The notes below the pieces were generated by a model. It saw only the letters and a program-made list of their open reading frames with translations, was not told the origin of the DNA and searched no databases. This document shows, in pieces, positions 52,781-60,884 of a stretch of 64,000 nucleotides of DNA; position 1 is the first letter of the stretch; every line of letters begins with the position of its first letter. The position numbers were made by a program, and so were the translations under genes. The stretch is from Kordiimonadaceae bacterium UBA4441 (GTDB lineage Bacteria; Pseudomonadota; Alphaproteobacteria; Sphingomonadales; Emcibacteraceae), in assembly GCA_002390425.1 (NCBI GenBank), contig DGPL01000050.1, positions 1 to 64,000 on the forward strand. The letters run 5' to 3'.

Positions 52781-53575
52781 ATGGACAGTAACGAAAATAA
52801 GAAAACAGTTAAAGAAAGCGCAGAAAAAGCGCTACTTAAGGATGATGAGACTTGGGGAGAGTTTTTTAGAACGATCTTTTATGCTTTTATAATCGCGATC
52901 TCCTTTAGAACTTTTGTTTTGCAACCCTTTTCAATTCCGTCAGAATCTATGTTGAATAACTTGATGGTTGGTGATTTTCTTCTGGTTAATAAATCCTCTT
53001 ATGGGTTTTCTAAACACTCACTTCCCTTTAGTCTGCCACTTATCCCTGGAAGAGTTTTTGCCGATGACGTTGAGCGCGGCGATGTTGTGGTGTTTAGATT
53101 GCCGCGTGATCCTGGAACCTATTATATCAAAAGAATTGTTGGCGCCCCGGGCGATAAAATTCAAATGGTAAATGGAGAGCTACAATTAAATGGCGCCGCT
53201 GTGCCTCGCATCAAATTGGATGACTATGTTCGCATTAATGAATATGGCCGTGAAGAACGATTTGAACAGTACGAAGAAACCATGCCTAACGGTAAATCTT
53301 ATATCGCTCTTAACATTGAACATCGTCCACTTGCCGATAATACCGAAGTCTTTATAGTACCAGAAGGGCACTATTTTGCCATGGGGGATAATCGTGATAA
53401 TTCAATGGATAGCCGCTGGCCAAGCAATATTGGAGTAGGGTTTGTGCCTTATGAAAATATAGTTGGTAAAGCAAAATGGTTGACGCTTTCATTTGATAAT
53501 AAAAGTGCGCTATGGGAGTTCTGGAAATGGTTCCCAGCTGAACGAAGAGACCGCTTTTTCTCCGCAATCAATTAG
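52781..53575 (+). CDS. lepB: signal peptidase I
   Basis: Membrane-bound serine protease that cleaves Sec and Tat leader peptides. The 264-residue protein has one N-terminal membrane segment (about residues 29-48), the catalytic Ser56 in PSESMLNNLMVGDFLLVNK, Lys117 in YYIKRIVGAPGDKIQ and the MGDNRDNSMDSRWP box close to the C-terminus. The neighbourhood acpS-lepB-rnc-era is standard. It would process the Tat alanine racemase and other exported proteins in this window. Confidence 0.96.
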   Translation: MDSNENKKTVKESAEKALLKDDETWGEFFRTIFYAFIIAISFRTFVLQPFSIPSESMLNNLMVGDFLLVNKSSYGFSKHSLPFSLPLIPGRVFADDVERGDVVVFRLPRDPGTYYIKRIVGAPGDKIQMVNGELQLNGAAVPRIKLDDYVRINEYGREERFEQYEETMPNGKSYIALNIEHRPLADNTEVFIVPEGHYFAMGDNRDNSMDSRWPSNIGVGFVPYENIVGKAKWLTLSFDNKSALWEFWKWFPAERRDRFFSAIN

Positions 53576-53584
53576 GGACTTAAT

Positions 53585-54265
53585 TTGAGTAGTCAATATT
53601 CAGAGCTATATGAAATACTTGGATATTCATTTAAAGATGAGAGCCTCATTAGAGAGGCTCTAACGCATCCAAGTCTTGAAGGAACCCCTAGCTATCAGCG
53701 TCTAGAGTTTATTGGAGACCGTGTATTAGGATTAGCCATTGCCGCATGGATGTTTGAGCTACACCCAAATGCAGACGAGGGCGGGTTGGCTAGTCGGCAT
53801 ACTAATTTGGTTCGCCGAGAAGCTTGCGCCAAAATTGCGGCAGACTTGAATTTAGGCGATTTTATCCATATGGCAAAAAGCAGTGAAGACACTGGGGGGC
53901 GTAAAAGAGAAACAATCATCGCAGATGTTTGTGAATCGGTTATTGGCGCAATTTATCTTGAGGCTGGTTATCTAGAAGCAGAGAAATTTATAAGAAAATT
54001 TTGGCATGAGATGGCGCATAACGTTAAAGTCGCAAAAAGAGATGCGAAAACCAGACTCCAAGAGTTGGTGCAGTCACGGGGGAAAAGTACTCCTGTCTAT
54101 ACAACCATAGACAAGAAGGGGCCTGATCATCAACCAACATTTACAATAGTCGTAAGTGTACAAGGAGAAGGCGAAGAAACAGCAAAAGGTTTTTCGAAGA
54201 GAGATGCTGAACAGTTAGCTGCAGAAAAGATATTAAAAAGATTAAAGTCCGAATGGAAAATTTAA
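53585..54265 (+). CDS. rnc: ribonuclease III, TTG start
   Basis: Cleaves double-stranded RNA during rRNA and mRNA processing. The 226-residue protein has the catalytic signature QRLEFIGDRVLGLAIAAW (Glu41, Asp45), TNLVRREACAKIA, ADVCESVIGAIYLEAGY, and a C-terminal dsRNA-binding domain (TRLQELVQSRGKSTPVYTTI, AKGFSKRDAEQLAAEKIL). The conserved start requires a TTG at 53585, 10 bases after the lepB stop. Confidence 0.95.
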   Translation: MSSQYSELYEILGYSFKDESLIREALTHPSLEGTPSYQRLEFIGDRVLGLAIAAWMFELHPNADEGGLASRHTNLVRREACAKIAADLNLGDFIHMAKSSEDTGGRKRETIIADVCESVIGAIYLEAGYLEAEKFIRKFWHEMAHNVKVAKRDAKTRLQELVQSRGKSTPVYTTIDKKGPDHQPTFTIVVSVQGEGEETAKGFSKRDAEQLAAEKILKRLKSEWKI

Positions 54266-54283
54266 AAAAATTGAGAGATATAT

Positions 54284-55198
54284 ATGAACGTTGATTTAAA
54301 TCAATTAGATAAGCGTTGCGGTTTTGTTGCACTTGTTGGTGCACCGAACGCAGGCAAATCAACATTGTTAAATTCGCTTGTCGGAAGCAAAATTGCGATT
54401 GTTACCCACAAAGTACAAACCACAAGGTCAAGGCTTATTGGTGTTGCGGTTTATGGCGACAACCAGATGGTTTTTGTCGATACGCCGGGTATTTTTGCAC
54501 CCAAAAAGAGATTAGAACGTGCCATGGTTGCTGCTGCATGGGAAGGGGCCAATGACGCGGATGTTGTTGTCTTTATGGTTGATGCGACTTTACGCATTGA
54601 TGATAGTACCCGTGCAATAGCAGAAGGTTTAAATAAAAGCGGCAAGAAAACCGTTCTTGTGTTAAATAAAATTGATCTTATAAAACGTGATAGTTTGCTT
54701 GCAAAAACTAAAGAATTAAATGAACTGGGTGAATTTAATGAAACCTTGATGATTTCAGCAAAAACGGGAAATGGCCTTGATGATTTACAAGATAAGATTG
54801 CTGAATTTCTTCCCAAAAGCCCTTGGTTATATCCTGAAGATCACTTAACAGATATTACCGAGCGTATGTTGGCAGCCGAGATAACTCGTGAGAAGTTTTT
54901 TATGCGTTTTCATGAAGAACTTCCTTATGCCGCGACAATTGAAACCGAAAGGTGGAAAGAATTAAAAGATGGCAGTGTACGCATAGAACAAGTCATATAT
55001 GTAGAACGAGATAGTCAGAAGAAAATTGTTATCGGCAAGGGAGGGCGGGGCCTTAAAGTGATCGGTAAAATGGCCCGTGAGGAGCTAGAGGAGCTACTTG
55101 ACCGCAAAGTACATCTATTCCTATTCGTAAAGGTAAGAAAAGATTGGAGCGATGATAAAGAACGTTACCGTAATATGGGACTTGATTGGATTAAATAA
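54284..55198 (+). CDS. era: GTPase Era
   Basis: GTPase that binds the 16S rRNA 3' end for 30S maturation. The 304-residue protein shows G1 GAPNAGKSTLLNSL (Lys25, Ser26), G3 DTPGIFAPKKRL, G4 LNKIDLIKR and G5 ISAKTGNGLDDL. The C-terminal KH domain has RIEQVIYVERDSQKKIVIGK and RGLKVIGKMARE. It is coupled with rnc in the usual rnc-era order. recO, which often follows, is not present. Confidence 0.97.
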   Translation: MNVDLNQLDKRCGFVALVGAPNAGKSTLLNSLVGSKIAIVTHKVQTTRSRLIGVAVYGDNQMVFVDTPGIFAPKKRLERAMVAAAWEGANDADVVVFMVDATLRIDDSTRAIAEGLNKSGKKTVLVLNKIDLIKRDSLLAKTKELNELGEFNETLMISAKTGNGLDDLQDKIAEFLPKSPWLYPEDHLTDITERMLAAEITREKFFMRFHEELPYAATIETERWKELKDGSVRIEQVIYVERDSQKKIVIGKGGRGLKVIGKMAREELEELLDRKVHLFLFVKVRKDWSDDKERYRNMGLDWIK

Positions 55199-55254
55199 GT
55201 GCTAATCTAATCACAGACTCAAAGGACTTCTTTGTAAAGCATGCTTTTTTAACA

Positions 55255-55300
55255 GAGCTTCACAATAAGGGCGGGCAAGCCAAACTGACTTAAGAAGCTC
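55255..55300. repeat. long-armed inverted repeat after era
   Basis: GAGCTTC (55255-55261) and GAAGCTC (55294-55300) flank 32 bases that contain a nested GGC/GCC pairing. Neither strand shows the T run of a good terminator. It is the only structured element in the 171-base gap between the convergent era and arginase genes. Confidence 0.3.
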
Positions 55301-55369
55301 TATACAGATGAACATTCCTTTTCCTATAATTTCGTCTTTTTGTTTGATTATTTCCTTTTGTAAGAATAT

Positions 55370-56305
55370 TTATTCGCCTTGGTAAAGTGAATGAATTGGA
55401 AATATTTGACGACCAAAAAGGCTCGCTGTTAGATCAACGGCGATTTTAGCAGTGCTATTGTTTGTATCAAGTGCAGGATTAATTTCTGCAATATCCAAAG
55501 AACCCATAAGGCCACTATCATGAATCATTTCCATGCAAAGCTGTGCTTCCCGATATGTTAAGCCGCCTGGAATTGTTGTTGCAACTCCTGGTGCAATAGA
55601 AGGGTCAAGGCTATCCACATCAAAACTAACATGGAGATGTGCGCCTTTTTCTGACACTTCATGTAAAATTTCTTGCATTGTTTGGCGAATACCAATTTCA
55701 TCAATACGTCGCATATCATAAACATTAATACCACTTTCAATAACCAATTTTTTTTCATTATGGTCTACGGAACGTATGGCGATTTGATAAACATTTTCTG
55801 GTGCAACCATTGGTATGGCATGGCCTACAGATAGTAAATCAGGATGCCCAAGGCCAGTAGCAACAGCCACAGGCATACCATGGATATTTCCAGAGGGTGA
55901 AGTGTCATTCGTATTATAATCTGCATGTGCATCAATCCATAAAATGCAAATGGGACGATTTTTCTCTGCACAGTATTTTGCAACCGCGGCAACAGAGCCA
56001 ATTGACATCGCATGGTCGCCCCCCATCATTATTGGAAAATGCCCATCATTCATTTCAGAATAGATTGTATCTGATATTTTATTTGCCCATGCGACATTTT
56101 CATCTAAATGTCGATAACCGTCTTTTGGCGGAAGTTCAGGGTTTTCAGGGCCGTTTAGATCACCGATATCGCGAACTTCACAACCTTGCTTAATAAGCAT
56201 CTTTGCAAGTCCTGCTACACGTAATGCTTCTGGCCCCATTGATGCGCCACGGTCGCTTGCGCCGATATCGCTTGGTACACCGATAAGTGAAACTTTATCT
56301 GTCAT
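55370..56305 (-). CDS. rocF: arginase
   Basis: Hydrolyses arginine to ornithine and urea using two manganese ions. The 311-residue ureohydrolase has SLIGVPSDIGASDRGASMGP at the N-terminus, the metal ligands in MMGGDHAMSIGSVAA, WIDAHADYNTNDTSPSGNIH and SFDVDSLDPSIAPG, and the C-terminal SLDIAEINPALDTNN. Agmatinase is less likely because of the SNIH-type substrate loop and overall length. An Lrp-type regulator is encoded divergently, which suggests arginine-responsive control. Confidence 0.93.
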   Translation of the reverse strand: MTDKVSLIGVPSDIGASDRGASMGPEALRVAGLAKMLIKQGCEVRDIGDLNGPENPELPPKDGYRHLDENVAWANKISDTIYSEMNDGHFPIMMGGDHAMSIGSVAAVAKYCAEKNRPICILWIDAHADYNTNDTSPSGNIHGMPVAVATGLGHPDLLSVGHAIPMVAPENVYQIAIRSVDHNEKKLVIESGINVYDMRRIDEIGIRQTMQEILHEVSEKGAHLHVSFDVDSLDPSIAPGVATTIPGGLTYREAQLCMEMIHDSGLMGSLDIAEINPALDTNNSTAKIAVDLTASLFGRQIFPIHSLYQGE

Positions 56306-56436
56306 CGTAAAACCCTTTTAAAATAGCTGGCATTGATAATTATTAGTGAGTGTATCTAATTTTCAGTCATCTTACTGGCTTTTACATAAATGAAATAACT
56401 ATTATTAAAGAAAATGCCAAATATTATTCGGTAAGC

Positions 56437-56465
56437 TTGTCTTATAGTAAATTATGTTTTATAAA
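56437..56465 (+). promoter_or_regulatory. sigma70-type promoter of the Lrp-family regulator
   Basis: TTGTCT at 56437-56442 and TATAAA at 56460-56465 are 17 bases apart, in the 215-base divergent region between arginase and the regulator. The region is AT-rich and could hold Lrp-type sites, but I see no clear repeated box. Confidence 0.45.
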
Positions 56466-56520
56466 CCCCATAATACAAGGCTTATGTGAAAATAAAAACT
56501 TTATAATTGAAAGAGAAATT

Positions 56521-57003
56521 ATGAAAAAAAAGGCTATTGACCATATTGATCTGAAGATTCTTTCGATTCTTCAAAGTGATGCAAGAATAACCAATCATGA
56601 ACTTTCCAATAAAGTGAATTTATCCCCTAGCAGTTGCCTTCAGCGTGTAAGACGCTTGGAAGACGAGAAATATATAAACCGATATATGGCGCATATTAAT
56701 CTCGATAAAGTATGTCGAACCGTAACCATTATTTTAACGGTCAGCTTGCACGATCATACCAATGAAAACTTTGATACCTTTAACAGTGCTGTTGAAGAAT
56801 TTCCGGAAATTACAGAATGTTATACTGTAAGTGGTAACTTTGATTATTTTCTCCGCGTTGTTTGTCCTGATATGAAGCGATATTTGGCACTTAATGATGC
56901 ATTGATTGAAAGAATGGAAGGAACAGCAAATATTAGCGGTCATGTTGTATTAGCAAATACTAAACCGTTTAGTGGCTTTTCCATCGAAAAACTAGTTGAG
57001 TAA
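56521..57003 (+). CDS. Lrp/AsnC family transcriptional regulator
   Basis: A 160-residue regulator with an N-terminal helix-turn-helix (HIDLKILSILQSDARITNHE, LSNKVNLSPSSCLQRVRRLE) and a C-terminal amino-acid-binding RAM domain (VEEFPEITECYTVSGNFDYF, LRVVCPDMKRYLALNDALIE). I start at ATG 56521, which yields the usual length and is preceded by AAAGAGAA. The upstream in-frame ATG at 56350 would add 57 unconserved residues. Divergent from arginase, so probably its arginine- or ornithine-responsive activator. Confidence 0.9.
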   Translation: MKKKAIDHIDLKILSILQSDARITNHELSNKVNLSPSSCLQRVRRLEDEKYINRYMAHINLDKVCRTVTIILTVSLHDHTNENFDTFNSAVEEFPEITECYTVSGNFDYFLRVVCPDMKRYLALNDALIERMEGTANISGHVVLANTKPFSGFSIEKLVE

Positions 57004-57035
57004 CCTTTTTTAGTGCTTGAACTTTTTTTATAAAT

Positions 57036-57064
57036 TTGGCATACCTTTTTTGTTATACTATAAC
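57036..57064 (+). promoter_or_regulatory. sigma70-type promoter of the TonB receptor gene
   Basis: TTGGCA at 57036-57041 and TATAAC at 57059-57064 are 17 bases apart, 21 bases before the GTG start. The ribosome site AGAGGGG lies between. Confidence 0.5.
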
Positions 57065-57085
57065 ATCAAATAAGAGGGGTGGCCT

Positions 57086-59146
57086 GTGCCAAAAGTTAAG
57101 TGCATTTTTTATTATTCAGCAGCATTTTTTTTTGTTCCAGCGATTTCTTGGGCGCAAGATAATGATTTTCAAAATAGCGAATTTGACCAAGCGAATAATA
57201 TTGATCGTGTCGTAACTTACGGTCGGGCGGAACAATTAATTGGAACCGCAGAATCGGCATCGGACGGTGTAGTTGGTTATGACGATTTTACGACAAGACC
57301 ATTATTGCGAGTAGGTGAATTAGTTGAAGTAATCCCGGGCATGGTTGCAACACAGCACAGTGGTTCAGGCAAAGCAAATCAATATTTCTTAAGAGGATTT
57401 AACCTTGATCATGGTACGGATTTTCTTTCTACATTAGAAGGAATGCCAATAAATTTGCCTACACACGGTCACGGACAGGGGTACCTTGATCTAAATTTCA
57501 TTATTCCAGAAATTATTGAAACAGTTGAATACCGAAAAGGGCCTTATAGTAGTGAAGTTGGTGATTTTTCATCTGCCGGATCAACCACGTTTAATGTCTA
57601 TGACAGTTTAGATGAAAACTTTACCGAAATTAACATTGGTCAATATGGGTATTACAGAATTGTCAGCGCCGGTAGTGCCGAAATTTCAGACGGGAATTTA
57701 TTATTTGCCGCAGAAGGTCAATTAAATGATGGCCCTTGGGTTCTTGATGATGATTTAAAGAAATATAATGCCATGTTAAAATATAGTCGTGATCATGGGT
57801 TTATGAAATCAGAGCTATTGGCCACTGCGTATCATTCAACTTGGAATGCTACTGATCAAATTGCTTCTCGCGCAGTTACAAGTGGCTTGATAGATGAAAG
57901 AGGAAATCTTGATGATGACTTAGGCGGTGAAACGACCCGTATGACATTATCTGCTAAGGTTGAAACAGAAAATCTTAAAACCCAAATATATGGTCAATAT
58001 TATGATTTTAATCTCTTTTCTAACTTTACTTATTTCCTTGAAAATCCGATCAGAGGGGACGAGTTTGAACAAGTTGACAATCGTTCAGTTTGGGGTGGTA
58101 ATATTTCATATTCGGATGAATTAACGCTTGATGATATTGATGTTGTATGGACGCTTGGCGGATCTCTAAGATATGATAATATTTCAGAAGTTGGCCTTCA
58201 TAAAACTGAAAGTCGTATCAGATTTCAAACCATTCGTGATGATGAAGTTGATGAGTTGGCATTGGGTACTTATGCTGATTTGAAATTTTATTTAAGCGAA
58301 AACCTTCGCATTACTACTGGATTACGTGCCGATCGATATAGTTATTCTGTTGATGCCATTAGAGCCGCTAATTCCGGCACTGGAAATGACATTGTTCTTA
58401 GTCCAAAGTTTGCTGCAGCGTATAGATTGAGTGAGCAAGCAGAAGTTTATGCAAACTATGGTCATGGTTTTCATTCAAATGATGTGCGTGGCGCAGCGAT
58501 TACAGTTGATCCAGTATCAGGAGACCCGGTTCCGAACGTGCCCATCATTGCGAAGAGTAGGGGCGGTGAACTTGGAATAAGATTTGAGCCAACTGCTGAT
58601 ATTAATTTCACTGTTTCTGGTTTCTGGCTTGAACTTGATAGCGAACTTGTTTTTGTGGGAGACGCCGGTACGACAGAAGTTAACGACGGCTCAATACGGT
58701 ACGGTGTTGAAATGGCCGCCTTCTGGCAGGCTAATGAATGGCTTGCTTTTGATGTCACAGCAGCAACGACGGATGCAAAATTCAATTTGGATAATGATAA
58801 TTATATTCCAGGTTCTGTAGGTGCCGTTCTTGGTGCTGGTACAACTCTGACACTTGATAATGGCTTAACGGCAAGTCTACGTTTACGCCATTTTGGAAGT
58901 GCCCCATTGATTGAAGATAATAGTGTCAGGTCTGTATCAACGACTTTGGTTAATTTTGGCGCCGCTTATGATATTTCAAATTACACGATTGAATTTAATA
59001 TCTTTAATTTGTTGGGAACTAACGACAGAGATATAACCTATATTTACGAATCTCAACTGCAAGGCGAAGCCAATGCAGTATCTGATATTCATTATCACCC
59101 AGTTGAACCATTTACCGTAAGACTAGGCTTTAAAATTAAATATTAA
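57086..59146 (+). CDS. TonB-dependent outer membrane receptor, GTG start
   Basis: A 686-residue receptor for uptake of a large or scarce nutrient. A signal peptide of about 24 residues (PAISWAQ end) precedes the TonB-box-like DRVVTYGRAEQLIG. The plug domain follows (LLRVGELVEVIPGMVATQHS, KANQYFLRGFNLDHGTDFLS, then GHGQGYLDLNFIIPEIIETV). The 22-strand barrel ends with aromatic residues FTVRLGFKIKY. No siderophore or vitamin genes are beside it, so the ligand is unknown. The GTG at 57086 is supported by AGAGGGG 7-13 bases upstream. Confidence 0.92.
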   Translation: MPKVKCIFYYSAAFFFVPAISWAQDNDFQNSEFDQANNIDRVVTYGRAEQLIGTAESASDGVVGYDDFTTRPLLRVGELVEVIPGMVATQHSGSGKANQYFLRGFNLDHGTDFLSTLEGMPINLPTHGHGQGYLDLNFIIPEIIETVEYRKGPYSSEVGDFSSAGSTTFNVYDSLDENFTEINIGQYGYYRIVSAGSAEISDGNLLFAAEGQLNDGPWVLDDDLKKYNAMLKYSRDHGFMKSELLATAYHSTWNATDQIASRAVTSGLIDERGNLDDDLGGETTRMTLSAKVETENLKTQIYGQYYDFNLFSNFTYFLENPIRGDEFEQVDNRSVWGGNISYSDELTLDDIDVVWTLGGSLRYDNISEVGLHKTESRIRFQTIRDDEVDELALGTYADLKFYLSENLRITTGLRADRYSYSVDAIRAANSGTGNDIVLSPKFAAAYRLSEQAEVYANYGHGFHSNDVRGAAITVDPVSGDPVPNVPIIAKSRGGELGIRFEPTADINFTVSGFWLELDSELVFVGDAGTTEVNDGSIRYGVEMAAFWQANEWLAFDVTAATTDAKFNLDNDNYIPGSVGAVLGAGTTLTLDNGLTASLRLRHFGSAPLIEDNSVRSVSTTLVNFGAAYDISNYTIEFNIFNLLGTNDRDITYIYESQLQGEANAVSDIHYHPVEPFTVRLGFKIKY

Positions 59147-59178
59147 TCTTTGCATTAATTAAGTATACTTGTTCTGCG

Positions 59179-59439
59179 ATGAAATTATTTGATTTATTAT
59201 CTGAAATAAAAATTAAAGAATGGCTTAAGCGAAAAAGTGAGCCAGGATATGTGCCGCCTGAAGCTCCAGATGAAACCACTACTGGGAAACAGTACGAATC
59301 ATATTTATTAGATGAAATAAAATCGCTTATTCAAAAAGCAGGAAAAGAAACGGGCGTCAGGCGCCGGGAAATTATGGGCAAATCCAATGCTCTTGAAATT
59401 CAATTGCTCGCGTCTTTAGAGCAGGGGGGTATAATATGA
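59179..59439 (+). CDS. small uncharacterised protein
   Basis: An 86-residue soluble, charged protein with two helical regions separated by a Pro-rich break (PGYVPPEAPDETTTGKQYES), then YLLDEIKSLIQKAGKETGVR and MGKSNALEIQLLASLEQGG. I recognise no family. Codon use and amino-acid composition look coding. It follows the TonB receptor by 32 bases on the same strand and overlaps a very short ORF through ATGA. The start codon has weak ribosome-site support. Confidence 0.55.
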   Translation: MKLFDLLSEIKIKEWLKRKSEPGYVPPEAPDETTTGKQYESYLLDEIKSLIQKAGKETGVRRREIMGKSNALEIQLLASLEQGGII

Positions 59440-59510
59440 TGGCCGCACAAATGGAAAAGGTAATTTTAAATTATAAAAGTGAATTTCTTTGGAGCGATAA
59501 AAAAGAATAA
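59436..59510 (+). CDS. possible 24-residue ORF coupled to the 86-residue gene
   Basis: The ATG at 59436 overlaps the TGA of the preceding gene and is preceded by AGGGGGG within 6 bases, a strong ribosome site. It encodes MMAAQMEKVILNYKSEFLWS and four more residues. Such short coupled ORFs are hard to tell from chance, so confidence is low. Confidence 0.3.
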   Translation: MMAAQMEKVILNYKSEFLWSDKKE

Positions 59511-59540
59511 AAAAAAGAGAGTTTGAATTAACCTCTCTTT
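59511..59540 (-). terminator. terminator after the small secreted protein gene
   Basis: Arms AAAGAGAG and CTCTCTTT around an 11-base loop. On the minus strand the hairpin is followed by a run of T residues, 15 bases after the stop at 59556. It may also serve the plus-strand small ORFs weakly. Confidence 0.6.
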
Positions 59541-59555
59541 AATCAGAATTTTATT

Positions 59556-59906
59556 TTATTCAGTTCTTGTTCCTAGCACGCTTGCTACATACATGTCCCA
59601 TGTCGCTTTTCCAACGAGATCTTCACCTTCTAGTTTGGCGGTCATATCTAATGTTGCAGACATACCAGCTTCGGGTACATACATAGGACCCTTTAATTTT
59701 AACTCACCGTCTTTATATGTCCCGGTTAATTCATCACCATCCGCCATGGCGGTAACATTTTCACCATCAACTTTAATTTCCATTGGAACCATTACACCAC
59801 CTTCTGCACTTGAAAACATTACGTTCCAATTTCCATCAACATCAGCGGCAGTTGCTGATGATATCATTAGTAAAACCGTCGCCACTATTGTTATTAATCT
59901 TGTCAA
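59556..59906 (-). CDS. small secreted beta-rich protein, TTG start
   Basis: A 116-residue exported protein: signal peptide MTRLITIVATVLLMISSATA followed by alternating strands (GNWNVMFSSAEGGVMVPMEI, ADGDELTGTYKDGELKLKG, MSATLDMTAKLEGEDLVGKA). The pattern resembles lipocalin-like or DUF4488-type domains often adjacent to MarR genes, but I cannot name a family. The TTG at 59906 is supported by GGGAG 7 bases upstream. It lies 61 bases downstream of marR on the same strand. Confidence 0.7.
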   Translation of the reverse strand: MTRLITIVATVLLMISSATAADVDGNWNVMFSSAEGGVMVPMEIKVDGENVTAMADGDELTGTYKDGELKLKGPMYVPEAGMSATLDMTAKLEGEDLVGKATWDMYVASVLGTRTE

Positions 59907-59967
59907 ATTCTTTCTCCCAGTATTTATGAGAAATTACTTTATAAAATATTTTAAAGAATGGCAAATA

Positions 59968-60396
59968 TCACAAGTTCATATGATCTAGGGATACAATGAT
60001 GCCTTCAATCTGTTTTTCAGAAACATGTGTCATGACTTGATTAGACTTTTCGTTCAATGAATTTGTCGCATCATGATAAATTTCTTCACCAGTTTTGGTG
60101 ATTTTAATTCGACTTACACGAGCATCGCGTGGATTATCTGCTTTTTCAACAAGGCCAATTTTTTCCATCGGGCTAAGCATACGTGTCACTCCTGACGCTG
60201 TGCGGCAAATCGCATTAGCGAGATCAATTCTGCGCATAGCATTGCCGGGGGCATTTATTAAACGATGAAGAACGATATATTCGAGAAACCCAATGCCGTG
60301 GACTGATGCAAGTGATGCGTCCATTTTTCGTGTTAAGGATGCCGTTTTTACCCACAATGTTATTGCGGTTTCGCTGTTTTTATTTATTGTATTCAT
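59968..60396 (-). CDS. MarR family transcriptional regulator
   Basis: A 142-residue winged-helix regulator. The helix-turn-helix spans about residues 47-95 (RIDLANAICRTASGVTRMLS, PMEKIGLVEKADNPRDARVS), ending with the wing RVSRIKITKTGEEIY. No cysteine redox motif is evident. Directly upstream lies a promoter whose transcription start overlaps a 20-base perfect palindrome, so autorepression is likely. The small secreted protein gene downstream is its obvious possible co-transcript. Confidence 0.88.
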   Translation of the reverse strand: MNTINKNSETAITLWVKTASLTRKMDASLASVHGIGFLEYIVLHRLINAPGNAMRRIDLANAICRTASGVTRMLSPMEKIGLVEKADNPRDARVSRIKITKTGEEIYHDATNSLNEKSNQVMTHVSEKQIEGIIVSLDHMNL

Positions 60397-60417
60397 TTTT
60401 TTCCAATTACTTTAAAT

Positions 60418-60437
60418 ATACTTGATTATTCAAGTAT
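60418..60437. promoter_or_regulatory. palindromic MarR-type operator
   Basis: A perfect inverted repeat, ATACTTGA-TTAT-TCAAGTAT, lies 22 bases upstream of the marR start and immediately downstream of its -10 element. Size, symmetry and position fit a MarR dimer repressing its own gene. Confidence 0.7.
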
Positions 60438-60466
60438 TAATTAATCTTTTTATATTTGTATGTCAA
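60438..60466 (-). promoter_or_regulatory. marR promoter
   Basis: On the minus strand TTGACA (60461-60466) and TAATTA (60438-60443) are 17 bases apart. The -35 is a consensus match. Confidence 0.6.
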
Positions 60467-60587
60467 GTGTTAAAAAAAGCAAAAAATTTTAGTATCTGAA
60501 AACTACTATAACTCTTGCGAAATGAAGCCTCTGGTGTTAGTTTCCGGCAATTAAATTCGCTTGAAATAATGAAAAGAGCACATTGAT

Positions 60588-60875
60588 ATGTCAGTTGATA
60601 AAGAAACGGTTGCGAAGATCGCAAATCTTGCCCGCATTGAGGTTTCCGAAGATGAGTTGGAAAGTACAGTGGGCGAATTAAATAATATTCTTGATTGGGT
60701 AGAGCAGCTTTCAGAAGTTGACACTGATGGCGTTGAAGCAATGACCAGTGTCGTTGATGCATCACTTCCACGTCGCGAAGATAAAGTTACAGATGGCGGA
60801 TATCGCGATCAAGTTCTTAAAAACGCCCCGCAATCAGAGCATGGATTTTTTGCTGTGCCAAAAGTTATTGAATAG
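60588..60875 (+). CDS. gatC: aspartyl/glutamyl-tRNA amidotransferase subunit C
   Basis: Small stabilising subunit of GatCAB, which amidates Glu-tRNA(Gln) and Asp-tRNA(Asn). The 95-residue protein has VAKIANLARIEVSEDELEST, the helix GELNNILDWVEQLSEVDTDG and the C-terminal VLKNAPQSEHGFFAVPKVIE. It precedes gatA by 9 bases in the gatCAB operon. Presence of GatCAB suggests that the organism lacks GlnRS or AsnRS, or both. Confidence 0.95.
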   Translation: MSVDKETVAKIANLARIEVSEDELESTVGELNNILDWVEQLSEVDTDGVEAMTSVVDASLPRREDKVTDGGYRDQVLKNAPQSEHGFFAVPKVIE

Positions 60876-60884
60876 GAACGGGAA

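Noticed and set aside
55199..55290. A coding-looking stretch after era (KDFFVKHAFLTELHNKGGQA)
   Set aside because: No start codon is available and the frame is short; it does not match recO, which often follows era. Treated as chance.
57036..57055. Sigma54-like TGGCAT element before the TonB receptor
   Set aside because: The GG-N10-GC spacing is not met, while a sigma70 pair with a 17-base spacer fits well.
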